The notes beneath the pieces were generated by a model, which was given only the letters and a program-made list of their open reading frames with translations, was not told the DNA's origin and searched no databases. 64,000 nucleotides of DNA from Ahaetulla prasina (lineage: Eukaryota > Chordata > Lepidosauria > Squamata > Colubridae), in the NCBI RefSeq assembly GCF_028640845.1, contig NC_080539.1, positions 304,454,016 through 304,518,015 on the forward strand, in the 5' to 3' direction. This document shows positions 10,801 to 21,297 of this stretch, piece by piece; positions within the stretch are counted from its first letter, which is position 1, and the number at the start of each line of letters is the position of its first letter. The translations under genes were made by a program, and so were the position numbers.

Positions 10801-12369
10801 TCAGGTCCGCGCGGCGAACTGCTCAGCCTTGGGCAAATCCCGCCGGACGATCTCGCCGCCTCTTTGGCGTCTCCTGTGCGGGGTTCCCGGCACATCGAGA
10901 TGACTCGAGTATAAGCCGGCGCCAGCACAAAAACGTGCTGAAAAACTCGGCTTATACTCGAGTATATACGGTAAGTGATATTTTTGGAGATTGAAAATGT
11001 GTAAGGAAATGTGTAAGATAGAAGACAAGGGGAAGGAGAATGCTTAAGATGTGATTTTGATGGTATCTTTTTTTTTTTTAATATATATATATATAGGGTT
11101 TAATTTTTATAACTGACATATTTTAGGTATATCACTATTTGATATATGTGAGGTATAAAGGAATGGGAAGATGGAATATTGTTTAACCCTTGGAGGATAG
11201 AAAAATTTATGGATGTAATGTTGGTATCTGGTTAAATAGAATTTGTTATAATTGATATATTTTGGCTATAAGTTATAATTTTAATAATGTTATCTGACAG
11301 ATGTATGAAATATTAATATTAGCAATGTTATTTGATTTATGTAAGTGATATTAAAGATATGAGAAGATAGAATATTGTTTACTTTTGGAGATTGGATAAA
11401 AATTTAAGAATTTAAGCTGGAAATATGAATTATATTTGGGATACTGTTTAAGGAAGAAAGGTATATTATAGAAGAATTTCTGATGAATACTGGAAGATGG
11501 AATATCGTTTTGGTCTTGATCAATGAAGATTGGAGATATATTTGGTCTTAATTGATGAAGATATTTTATTGATGAACTGGAAATACTAACTTAATTGGAA
11601 GATTCTGAAGATTTTAGGAGTGGAATGGACTGATATATAATGGACTGGAAGAAGAATGTACTTTTCTGTTTTGGAAGGGAGTTAAGGTCTTAGAGAGAGG
11701 AGTGACTATGGATTTGACTTATGTTGTATTTTAATTTATGATTGTTAATTTTATACCCTGTACTCTGTTCTGGGAAGTCTCGGGGTGGGAGGGGAGAGGG
11801 GAAGGGGAGAGGGGAGATGAAGGATCAATGTAAAGGAATGATTGAAGATATGTAATTAAGAAATAGAAATAATTTGAAATGAAAGCGGGGCTGCTCAGCT
11901 GCCATTTCAGAAGGGAATGAAGAGGGAGAGGAGGGAGTGAAGGAAGAAAGTAGGTAGGGAAGAGAGAGGTAGAAAAGGGGGAAAGGAGAGGAAGAAGAAA
12001 GGGGAAAGAGAGAGGGTTAGAAAGGGTGGAAGAGAAGAGTAGGGAAAGAGGAGAGGACGTAGAAAAGTGAAGGAGAGGAAGGATGAAGAAAGTAGAAGAA
12101 AGTAGAGAAGGGAGGAGGAAAGGTTTGTTAAGGAAGGAAGTGGTAGCTGGGCAGGTCCGAATAAGTAACAAATGAAAATTTAATGACTAATGTTGAATAA
12201 GAGACTGTATATTGAATAGGTTGTTGGAAAATGAAAATAAAACTTTAAAAAAAAAATACCTTTATCTCAATGAATTTGTATATCTCTTTAAAAAAATACC
12301 TCTGTCTCTGTACGACAACAACTCATGCCTAACTAGGCAAAACAGTGCATCATAGGACAAAACATTCTA

Positions 12370-13089
12370 AACCAAGGTACCTCAAATGTACTTCCATCAT
12401 AAAACATCACAAACACACCTTGCAGTCACATAATTGCATTTCAGATGCTTTGCAACCTGTTCGCACTTTGACCAGTTGCCAGGCATTCCATGATCATGTA
12501 ATTTCCAGTTGCAATCTTCTCTGCCGGCTTCCCCAGAAAGTCAATAGGGAAGCTGGCAGGGAAGGTTGCAAGCTGGGCCATCTGCAGATAAGATTCACTC
12601 TCATCCTTGGGGATTGCCTTAAGGAGCTGCCTGTCTAGGATAGTTGAACTCTTTCTCCAGGCTACAGAAACAGAGCTAAGATCTTAAGGGTCTTATCTCC
12701 ACATTTGCCTGGCGGAGGACTTTTCTTCTGCACATAGAGGGGAGCTGAATACCTTCCCATGGCTGCAGAATTGAAGCACAAATCCTAAAGATCATTGCTC
12801 CATTTCTGCAGCCCTTTGGAGGAGTTGCCCTCCACATATGGAAGGGAGCTGAAATCCTTCAGCAGGCAGCTCTTTTGTTCTATCTGCTTAATAACCTGGG
12901 CATTGCTTAAAAACCACAACAATTTCAGTGATTAAGCAAAGCAATCCGATTGGGATTTCAGTCATTAAGCAAAGCAATCACATGGATGTCATTAAGCAAA
13001 GCAATCACATGGATGTCTAACGTAATGACCACTTCACTCAACAACCAAGATTCCAGTCCCAATTGTGATTGTAAGTCAAGAACTACTTG
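12370..13089. mobile_element. Old Tigger-like element copy
   Basis: The right end GTAAGTCAAGAACTACTTG followed by TA (13090-13091) and internal words such as 'AAAGTCAATAGGGAAGCTGG' match the 3421-3808 family, but the copy is longer and diverged and the left end is unclear. A short internal duplication (CATTAAGCAAAGCAATCACA, twice near 12971 and 12998) is present. Confidence 0.5.
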
Positions 13090-13589
13090 TACATTGGAAT
13101 CCTAGATATACCTATTCAGAGATAGGTACAGTGGATTTGGTGATGCTTGCTCCAAATCATGAGGATAAGACAATATCAAAATGTTCAAAGTCATAACTTT
13201 AACTTCTATGGGGAAAAATTATTGAACACATAAAAGTCTCTTTTAAAAAATAAGGTGAAAGTTACACGTGTCTCCTCAGAAAAACAAAGAAAGATTATTT
13301 TAGGTTTAATAGAATATCTAGGCAACATGTCTGTGAAATTGACATATCCTAGCTAGGTCAAAATTTAATTTCCTTCTAATAATATACTTTTAAAAATATA
13401 AGCTTTCCAGCTACATTTGAACTAGGAAGCTTCTATTATGATTTATGAACTGACCTGATTACCTTGGTCCATATACCAAATGAATGACCCATTGGGATCC
13501 CCATATCAAAACAACTTACTTTATATGTGGCAGAACCTGAAAATAACATTTAACACAATACAGTACTTAAACAAAATGGTTCGGTTGAG

Positions 13590-14061
13590 ATCTGCATACG
13601 TGGGACTGATCGGGGTAGACTGTAAGGGTGATACCGAAATATAATTTTATGTCATTTTATTCTATTTTAAATATTTATGTATTAAATTATATTGTATCTT
13701 ATCCTATAACTATTCTATTTATTTATTCTATTTTATAATATTTATGTATTAAATTATATTGTATCGTATCCTATAACTATTATATTTTACCCTACTCTTA
13801 TTTTAAATTGTTTGTATAAGATTTTACTGGTGATATGTGTTTGCACCTTGTGCTTTGATATAGGCTATGGGCTAATCAAAGCTACCATTTTAAACTGTAT
13901 TTTATTCCAATTTCATTTTAAATTGTATTTTATTCCAATTTCATTTTAAATTGTATTTTATCCAATTCCATTTTAAATTGTTTATATCAGATTTTAGTAA
14001 TAATTCGTGTTTGGAACTTTGTACTTTGATATGGCCCAAGGGCTAATCAATAAAGTAAAGT
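13590..14061 (+). mobile_element. AT-rich LINE-like 3' end with internal duplications
   Basis: Contains two ~75-bp direct copies around TATTTATGTATTAAATTATA and three copies of a ~30-bp TCCAATTTCATTTTAAATTG unit. It ends GGGCTAATCAATAAAGTAAA just 30 bp from the exon M donor. The 3' end looks like a non-LTR 3' UTR, but the family is not recognised. Confidence 0.45.
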
Positions 14062-14090
14062 ATTTACCTGTACCCCCTGAAAAAACTGAC

Positions 14091-14212
14091 CTGATGTTAC
14101 GGTCTTGGCATCCAATAGCAGCATATTTCCAGTTAGGGTCCACATCCATATCATAAAGAGTAGTCTTCCTAACAACATGATGTGTACGAGTAAAGTGAAC
14201 CCCATCATTTGT
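14091..14212 (-). CDS. MAPKBP1: MAPKBP1 internal exon M
   Basis: 122 nt (40 codons plus AG), acceptor GCGTTTAG and donor GTCAGTTT. It encodes [20 protein letters not shown] then [20 protein letters not shown]. The donor is non-optimal (GTCAGT), and a better-looking CAG/GTAAAT donor lies 23 bp downstream at 14067; using it would shift the frame. A LINE-like 3' end abuts about 30 bp below the donor. Confidence 0.95.
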
Positions 14213-14547
14213 CTAAACGCAAGAAATACAATAGTAATGACACCTCCACAATATTTAATCAAATAGTATCAGTGCACATGTACAATATTTCCCCCCCCAC
14301 CTCGAGGGAACTATGTGTGTCTCACCAGGAAATGTAAAGAAAGAAAAGACTACAATGAGACAATGATCAAACTACTCTATGATCAGTGCTATTGTACAGT
14401 TCCTAACATTTGACTTTTAAAAAATGTATTGGCTGAAAGAAAGCCATGAGGCCTAGAATACTGTCTACAGCTTTTGCTTCCATTACCCTACCCCCTTAGA
14501 ATCTACAACACATGTTACATAAAGAGTGACTCCTCCAATGGAATTAC

Positions 14548-14618
14548 CTTCTGTGCAGTGCGGAAATAGATGCTCTTATCAGCACCACAGCTGATCATTC
14601 TCACCTTTCCATCGTTGG
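14548..14618 (-). CDS. MAPKBP1: MAPKBP1 internal exon L
   Basis: 71 nt completing a split Ala codon, then 23 codons. Acceptor CTTCCTTCAG, donor GTAATTCC. It encodes [20 protein letters not shown] and AQK. A hAT-type element, itself split by a LINE, begins 82 bp upstream of this acceptor, unusually close to the splice site. Confidence 0.96.
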
Positions 14619-14700
14619 CTGAAGGAAGAGAAAATGGGCAGTCAAATGCTGTTTAATTTCTTCTATGTGCTCTTACTCATGCCTTACAGTTTTTCTCGAT

Positions 14701-15436
14701 CAGGGGTGTCCAAACTTGGCAACTTTAGGACTTATGAACTTCAACTCCCAGAATTCCCCAGCCTGATTGTGAACCTCACAATCAGCCTGAACCCTCACCA
14801 CATTTCTGACATCAATACAATTGAGCGTGTCCAGAAATATTTTACAAGAAGAGTTCTTCACTCCTCTGAAAACAACAAAATACCTTATCCCACCAGGCTT
14901 GAAATCCTAGGCTTAGAAAACTTGGAACTCTATCGCCTTCGACAAGATCTAAGTTTAACTCATAGAATCATCTATTGTAATGTCCTTCCTGTTAAAGACT
15001 ACTTCAGCTTTAATTGCAATAATACAAGAGCAACCAATAGATTTAAACTTAATGTTAACCGCTTTAATCTATATTGCAGAAAATATGACTTCTGTAACAG
15101 AATCATCAGTGCTTGGAATACTTTACCTGACTCTGTGGTCTCTTCCCATAATCCCAAAAGCTTTAACCAAAAACTTTCTACTATTGACCTCACCCCATTC
15201 CTAAGAGGACCATAAGGGGCGTGCATAAGGACACAAACGTGCCTACCATTCCGGTCCTATTGTTTTTCTTTTCTTCTTCCTATATATATCTATATATGCT
15301 TATACCTCCTAATATTTACTCATATATATGTTTATATACTATATAATCTTTTTATATGATGTTGTGACAAAATAAATAAATAAATTCTGGGAGATAAAGT
15401 CCACAAGTCTAAAGTTGCCAAGTTTGGAGAACTCTG
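14701..15436. mobile_element. hAT-type palindromic MITE split by a LINE
   Basis: The left arm (CAGGGGTGTCCAAACTTGGC, 14701-14765) and right arm (AAAGTTGCCAAGTTTGGAGA, about 15385-15436) are the two halves of the palindromic family seen intact at 39566-39700. Flanks TTCTCGAT and CTCTAGAT match at 6 of 8 bases. The LINE at 14772-15385 sits in the centre. Confidence 0.75.
14772..15385 (+). mobile_element. LINE 3' end with C-terminal ORF remnant (L2/CR1-group)
   Basis: The frame encodes IERVQKYFTRRVLHSSENNK, then TRLEILGLENLELYRLRQDL and WNTLPDSVVSS before a stop at about 15213. This is the C-terminal part of a non-LTR RT polyprotein. A short 3' UTR with TA-rich runs and an AAATAAATAAATAAA tail follows. 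Same family as 951-1335. Confidence 0.85.
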
Positions 15437-16474
15437 CTCTAGATAAGCCATTTGTCACTCCTACTAGAAAATGTTGTAAAAAAGAAGTAGAAATTTATTA
15501 CTTTACAGGCACTCAGCCCACCAAAAGAGCCTCTTTTATTCTTTTTTTACACTGCAATTAAGTTTGGGGAAATCTGTCCAGGACAGCCAAAGAAAAATCC
15601 TCTCCTCCTCTTCAGTCCTACCACCTCCAGCCTGTGCAGATCGAAAGGGAAGAGCTGATTCTACCTGTACCATCAGAATCCAAAATTGGGTACATACTAT
15701 AATTAAGATTGGACAAAGAATCTGTCTCCAAAGATAAGTTAACGAACAACTGTCCTTGTCATACTAATGAATCAAGTTCTATCCAACCTGAGAATCATTA
15801 GTGGACACAAGATGGTTCAGCAATCAAGAGCCATTCTATATGATAATAATTAACTTTATTAGCCATATCTTCATTTTACCACTGGTCTCAATGGACCACA
15901 TTAAAAACCTGCAGGACTACAAGTTCAGAACTAATTCTTTTTGAAGGCTACTCTGTGTGGAAAAAGTACAGCAAACCATTGCCATATTTTTCATTGGATG
16001 AGAGAAGAATTGACTATTTAGAATAATTATAATACCTTACGATTCAGGAAACATGATATTCTGTGGACAAGGTATAATTGGGTAATCATACAGTGAATTG
16101 CTATGGTATCTACTTTAACTTCATGCTAGAAGGCAGGAATATCTTTCAATTACTATCGCACCACAAATTAATCTTTAGAATCTGAATCACAAATTAGAGG
16201 ATCAATATACTACCAACTGCTCTATAAATAATACTATAACACAAATCCAGTGTAGCAATTTAGGACAAAACAAAACATAGTCAGTTTGACAGAAAATATA
16301 GTGATTGCTAACTACAGTAAACTAACAAATGTTTAGTATGCAAGCTCTACATCAGAGATGGAGAGCATGTTGCAGATATTATTAATGAACTATAACATTC
16401 AACATCCTTATCACTGATTGGAGCTGTGTGAACTTTTAGTTCAGCAGCATCTGAACTAAAGACTGCATATTGTA
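15437..16474. other. Intronic sequence, nothing recognised
   Basis: Moderately AT-rich unique-looking sequence in the intron between exons K and L. Confidence 0.6.
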
Positions 16475-16692
16475 TGTTGTTAGTCACAAAGTCATGTCTG
16501 ACCCATCACAACCCCATGGGCTATGTTCCTTCAGACCTTCCTGTCCTCTACCATCCCCCGGAGTCCATTTAAGCGCACGGCGACTGCTTCAGTGACTCCA
16601 TCCAGCCACCTCATTCTCTGTCGTCCCATTCTTCTTTTGCCCTCAATTGTTCCCAGCATTAGGCTCTTCTCCAGTGAGTCCTTCCTTATGGT
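16475..16692 (-). mobile_element. Bov-B LINE 3' end
   Basis: Minus strand reads AAGGACTCACTGGAGAAGAG ... GGTGGCTGGATGGAGTCACT ... GGGTCAGACATGACTTTGTG, ending CTAACAACA. This matches the C-terminal Bov-B coding end (KDSLEKS...RWLDGVTEAV) seen on the plus strand at 50575-50856. Confidence 0.85.
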
Positions 16693-16738
16693 ATATTGTA
16701 TAGCCCTGCTCTATGTTTACAAGTTGTTTTCTCACTAT

Positions 16739-16980
16739 TGGGATAGCAATAGGAATAGCACTTAGACTTATATACCGCTTCATGGTACTTTACAGCCCTC
16801 TCTAAGTGGTTTACAGAGTCAGCATATTGCCCCCAACAATCTGGGTCCTCATTTTACCCACCTCGGAAGAATGGAAGGCTGAGTCAACCTTGAGCTGGTG
16901 AGAATCAAACTGCTGGCAGCCAGCAGTCAGCAGAAGTAGCCTACAGTACTGCATTCTAACCACTGTGCCACCATGGATAA
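16739..16980 (-). mobile_element. tRNA-derived SINE
   Basis: Minus strand begins TGGTGGCACAGTGGTTAGAA (A-box-like), has a B-box-like GTTTGATTCTC, then TTCCGAGGTGGGTAAAATGA and a tail AGTGCTATTCCTATTGCTAT. A 3' half of the same family is at 44849-44976. Confidence 0.8.
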
Positions 16981-17105
16981 TTACTAATAATGGCAAGAAC
17001 TTGGATCTTATGAAAAGGTGGAGTGAGAAAACCTTGGTAGATCACCAAGAGCTGCTATCTAACGAGCAAATAAAATTTTCTGATTCATAAACAGAATTGT
17101 AGTAC

Positions 17106-17231
17106 CTGCAAATTTCACTGCAGTTATGGAAGATGAATGTTCATCCAGGGTTTGTTGTAAGCTATAGTCCTTCTCTGCATCCAAGACATGAATCAATCTA
17201 TCCCGACTTGCGGATGCTAAAAGCTTCAATC
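17106..17231 (-). CDS. MAPKBP1: MAPKBP1 internal exon K
   Basis: 126 nt, split Gly at the start and split Ala at the end, acceptor CTTAACAG. The donor GTACTACA is weak relative to the others in the gene. It encodes [20 protein letters not shown], then [20 protein letters not shown] and Ala. [13 protein letters not shown] is a textbook WD40 strand set. Confidence 0.95.
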
Positions 17232-19276
17232 CTGTTAAGGAGATTAAAAAGGAGCAGAATGCTTATTTATCTGAAACTGAGGTTCTTTGACTAATCACTG
17301 ATGAATACACTGGTATTTGGACAATTGCAGAACACAGATGGTTCATGGAATTAAAAAGAAGAAGCATATTGTGAACTTGGGTTATTAGGGCTGCCAAGGA
17401 ACAATGAGAATATACCCAGCCAAGTCCTTTGCAATAACCTTCATTAGAAACAGGACTAGTGAGAAGAGACTGAGACAAAATCCCAGACAAAAAAAGAAAT
17501 ATTTCACATAAGGATAAGCAATATACTCAGACCCTGCTACAATTTTAAGGACATTCACTCATAGAATGGGTGTACAGTCCCAATGCTGTTGACTGGATCT
17601 GGGAATTTTTTATTACAGCAGGACTGGGCAGGAGTCAAGTAAAACAAAATTTGGTGATTCCCATTCTGTTATTAGCACAGATTGTTTATAACAACAAGAA
17701 ATAAAAGCATAAAACTTTGGAAAGATTTATAATGTTTTTGAATAATGCAGAATGTGCAGGAATGGCAACCAGGAGGACATCTATATCATGCCCCAGCTGG
17801 AAAGCTGACTCCAAAATAGCCTGAGCTAATTGCTTTACTTGTAGCCCAAAGAATGTGCCATTTGGGCTTTCAGTCTTTCATCAGTGAAGCAGGGGCCAGA
17901 TCATCAACTCTACTTCAAGGAAGAAGAGAGTGAGATCCTCTGAATTCAAAAGCAATCTTTCAGTGAAGATGCTTGTAAGTACCTTAACTGAATGCCAGAT
18001 ACAGTGGCATTTAATGCTGGGGAAAAATTGAAAGGACTGGATTGCAACCTGACAAGCTTTTAATAAAGTATAACCACAGCGCTAATCATAGCTAAACACC
18101 TGCAATTAATCTGTCAAATGTGAACATGTGGTGACAAATACCATGGGTTAGGTCTGAAATGACTATCAAGAGACCCCCTAACCAAAACGTATAGGAGGCA
18201 CAAACTCCTGAATGTGAAATTTCTATCCTGAATATGGATAACCCATGTTTCTCTTCATAATAGGGTGAAACATAATGCACCTCAGAGGCAGTACAGGAAG
18301 AGCAGGAAAGCCACTGATATTACGGAGGCTGGGAAAATTACATGTCCTGTGGAGTTTAAATACAGTTAATCCTAAGAATTTCTCTCGGGTATCACTATCC
18401 AAGACTGAATTGCCTTTCCCAGCAATAGATTCTTCACAAACAGACTGACAGTTTGGGTATGAGAACCCTAAGATACATGGCAGGCATAAAACCCTAAGAT
18501 ACATGGCAGGCATAAAAAGAGCAGTCAACAGGGTGGGAACCATTTGGGAATGAGACTGCTAGTACCACAGGAGAAGAAAAAGTAACTCATAATAATAACC
18601 TGCCCTTAATACTCTGGTATTATTTTGCTTATCAGATGGGTTTTGGGGGACTAGTCAAAAGACAAGTTTACTGCTCACAGTGCAGAAAGGGAAGATATTT
18701 CAAGGATCCAAATTTTACCGAGAATTAAGCAGAAGTTAGATTAACAGGAAGTTTGGGTTGATGCTCATTACTTATTAAGGCTTTGTGCCTGACACATGCA
18801 ACAAGCCTTGGTGGTCTCCCGGCCAGTTTGAAAAGATCAGACAACATCAACCATAAACCCAAAGTTCACTTGCTACTTAGATAACGAAGTCAGCTGGTTC
18901 TAAATGGTCAAGAAGCTTGCAAGAAATTATACAATGGCTCAGAGGAACGAACAACCACAAACAATATTAAAGCCCAACAATAATGCTAAGGAGAGAAAAA
19001 AAGAAACATGATTTAAGACTTAATCATCTGTCAATATGGTAGACAAAAAGAAATTAAGAAAAAGAATGGAAATTGCACCACTGTGGCACCAGGAAAGTGT
19101 GACTATTTGTCAAAATCTTAGCTCTAAACATATAGAAGGCTTAGATTCAGAATGCTGCGTGATTTCACAGATATAGAGAACATGAAGTGAGGGATATGAA
19201 GTATAGAAGGACCTGCCCTTTAAAATAGCCTAAAGTAGGTTTGCACCTATCTTGATTTCACAAGGATCATCTAAGA
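17232..19276. other. Intronic sequence, mostly unassigned
   Basis: Apart from the 27-bp duplication at 18459 I see no element; likely old, unique intron sequence. Confidence 0.6.
18459..18520. repeat. 27-bp direct tandem duplication
   Basis: AACCCTAAGATACATGGCAG followed by GCATAAA occurs twice back to back. Confidence 0.85.
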
Positions 19277-19862
19277 CTGGGGTGTCAAACCCCAAATCCA
19301 GCCCGTGGGGCACTTAAATCCGGCCTGGAATTATCAAAGGACCGGCCCACAGTGCATCTGGCAGCTAAAATGGGCTGCAATGCGGGGGCCCCCATGTCTT
19401 ATTTTTACCCTCCATGGCCTCCTCCAGCACTCTGCCGATGGAAAAAGACCTGAAAAATGACCCATAAATGCCCCAAAAATGCCCCCCAAAACAGCCCAAA
19501 AATGGCCCCAAAACTGCCTGAAAAACAAGCTGAAAATGGCCTGGAAAATGATCTGAAAAATGACCCAAAAACAGCTCAAAAACAGCCCGAAAACACCCCA
19601 CAAAATGGCCCAAAAAGGCCTGAAAAACAAGCCGAAACTGGCCCCAAAAATGGCCCCAAAAACGGGCCGAAAAAGGCCCGAAAAATGGGCCATGGAGAGT
19701 GAAAACAAGGCACAGTGGGGCCATGCATGGACTCCCCGCACCCCATTTTGGCCAGCAGGGTGCTGCATAAGGCATCCATCCCGCCCCTCCCATCCTGCCA
19801 GCCTGCAGAGGAGAACTACAATGCTGTTCCAGCCCACGAAGAAATCCAATTTGACACCCCTG
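19277..19862. mobile_element. hAT-type element with internal minisatellite
   Basis: Ends CTGGGGTGTCAAACC and TTTGACACCCCTG, flanked by ATCTAAGA (19269-19276) and ATCTAAAA (19863-19870), 7 of 8 matching. Interior 19445-19690 is an imperfect minisatellite of AAAATGGCCC/CCAAAAAC-type units. ORFs through it (K/P/N-rich) are repeat read-through. A relative is at 39891-40310. Confidence 0.85.
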
Positions 19863-19975
19863 ATCTAAAATGTATGCATGGCTGCTTGAAGAATGCCAAA
19901 TATGATTTAATTGTATTTAATTATTTTTTTACTGTTTTATATTATGTTAAATGATTTTTACTTGGATGCTTCTTT

Positions 19976-20165
19976 AGAATAACAGAGTTGGAAGGCACCT
20001 TGGAGGTCTTCTAATCTAAGCCCCTATTCAAGCAGGAGTCCCTATACCATTCCAGACAAGCAGCTGTCTCTTCTTAAAAGCCTCCAGTGATGGAGGACCA
20101 CAACTTCTGAAGGCAAGCCTGGTTAAGTATTCTCACTATCAGGAAATTTCTCCTTAGTTCTAGGT
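19976..20165 (-). mobile_element. CR1 LINE 3' end
   Basis: Plus strand reads AACAGAGTTGGAAGGCACCT ... CTTCTAAT, the reverse of the usual CR1 tail, running to AGGAAATTTCTCCTTAGTTC. It stops at a (TACT)n tract. Confidence 0.85.
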
Positions 20166-20168
20166 TGC

Positions 20169-20209
<41 letters not shown>

Positions 20210-20210
20210 T
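20166..20210. repeat. (TACT)n microsatellite
   Basis: About 11 CTTA/TACT units adjoining the truncated CR1 end. Confidence 0.95.
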
Positions 20211-20307
20211 GGATGTAATATCTGTACAGCACTGTTAAGTGCCAGAAGTTCTATGGAAACCAGTTTACAAGATGAATGGATTAATGAATTAGTCAGTCAA
20301 ATCTTAC

Positions 20308-20399
20308 CTGTCTCTGGTCTGGAATATTCAAGGCAGAGGATTTCTGAATCATGGGCTTCTACCTTCAGCATCTCTCTCAGGGGCTTCAATTCATAGATC
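20308..20399 (-). CDS. MAPKBP1: MAPKBP1 internal exon J
   Basis: 92 nt, split codons at both ends, acceptor TTTTCAG and donor GTAAGATT. It encodes [20 protein letters not shown] and [10 protein letters not shown]. It lies only 88 bp from exon I. A CR1 piece and a (TACT)n run sit about 100 bp beyond its donor. Confidence 0.96.
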
Positions 20400-20487
20400 C
20401 TGAAAATGATACAAGCAAGTAAGCAGTTAGGAAGATTCTTTTGATGTTATTACGGAGGGACACGTTCTTCAAAACTCCAAGGTTTAC

Positions 20488-20672
20488 CTGAGAGTGCCTA
20501 TCCTATCACCTGAGGCCAGGTGCTCCCCAGTAGGGCTCACACACACTGTGCGAATCCCCACTTTTGTATCTATGGCCTGTGTGTCAGCCTTCTCTACACC
20601 TCCAGCTGTATTGTATTCTGTGTCCAAGAGGGCCTGAGTGTTTTCATCTACATAGATGATTTTCATCAAATC
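20488..20672 (-). CDS. MAPKBP1: MAPKBP1 internal exon I
   Basis: 185 nt (61 codons plus AG), acceptor CTCATTAG and donor GTAAACC. It starts [19 protein letters not shown] and ends [19 protein letters not shown]. The segment around [18 protein letters not shown] is where human MAPKBP1 also varies, so the reptile differences fall in a surface loop. The C-terminal part begins a blade of the second propeller. Confidence 0.97.
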
Positions 20673-21297
20673 CTAATGAGACAAAACAAAAGATTCCATT
20701 TGAAGCAAGCAGATGAAAGCAAAGGGAAGCACAGAATAAAAGTAGTATTGAATGCTAATATTTCTCTTAATATCAGCAACAAAGAGACAAACTGGAAATA
20801 CACAACACCATGGCAAAGTAAAAAAAAAATCCCAATCTTTCTAGCAAGCTTAACTGAGACTTGTGAATCAGAGTTTGAAAATAATATTACATTTTGGTCA
20901 GATATAATCAAACTAGATACAACTTAAAAAAGGCTATAAGGCTAAAAATCTACATGGATACAGGACAGTAATGCAAGAACTTGACAAAGAGTATCTGCAC
21001 AAGCCCTGTAATGCACTGTGGAAATAAAAATTGGCAAAAAAAGGGCTGTAAATCCCATATTATGTAATTAATTTGTTTTGAGTCCATTTTTTTCCACCGT
21101 ATGGTTCTATAGATTCATGGTTGAATGCATTAAAACTGGAGATAGAGAAGAAGAAGAAAATAGCATCTGTTCAAATCAGTTCTGAGATAAGGTTATTTAC
21201 GGTAATATTACAAATACATTTCCAACCTTGTTTGATTCTTTCCTAGAAAACAAAATACCAGAATGCCTAAACCATTTTGGGACCCTTAAGACAGCAT

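Larger units (their letters stand above)
6882..10971. mobile_element. 4.09-kb TIR element with TA duplication (Tc1/mariner-like), carrying cargo
   Basis: A perfect 25-bp inverted repeat lies at 6882-6906 and 10947-10971 (CCGTATATACTCGAGTATAA plus GCCGA). It is flanked by TA at 6880-6881 and 10972-10973. Partial sub-terminal copies of the CTCGAGTATAAGCCG word lie at 6964-6979 and 10904-10918. No transposase-like ORF is visible, so it is non-autonomous. The interior holds unrelated blocks: an AT-rich part (7200-7640), a 61-bp minisatellite, a CR1 end, a microsatellite, a CpG-rich block and a hairpin array. The empty target (GATTTATGTAAGTGATAT) survives at about 11331-11348. Confidence 0.8.
6547..12269 (+). 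mobile_element. L1-like LINE 3' end, interrupted by a 4.09-kb element
   Basis: The insertion is flanked by the same 18-bp word AAAAATACCTTTATCTCA at 6547-6564 and 12252-12269 (poly-A part ambiguous). LINE sequence occupies 6565-6881 and 10972-12251. It ends with a G-rich polypurine stretch (11790-12130), as in L1 3' UTRs, then GAAAATGAAAATAAAACTTT and poly-A. An internal direct duplication (6565-6881 and about 11037-11339) is present. RT was not found, so the copy is 5'-truncated. Confidence 0.75.

Noticed and set aside
19457..19849. K/P/N-rich and G/F-rich ORFs on both strands
   Set aside because: Artefacts of the minisatellite inside the hAT-type element.
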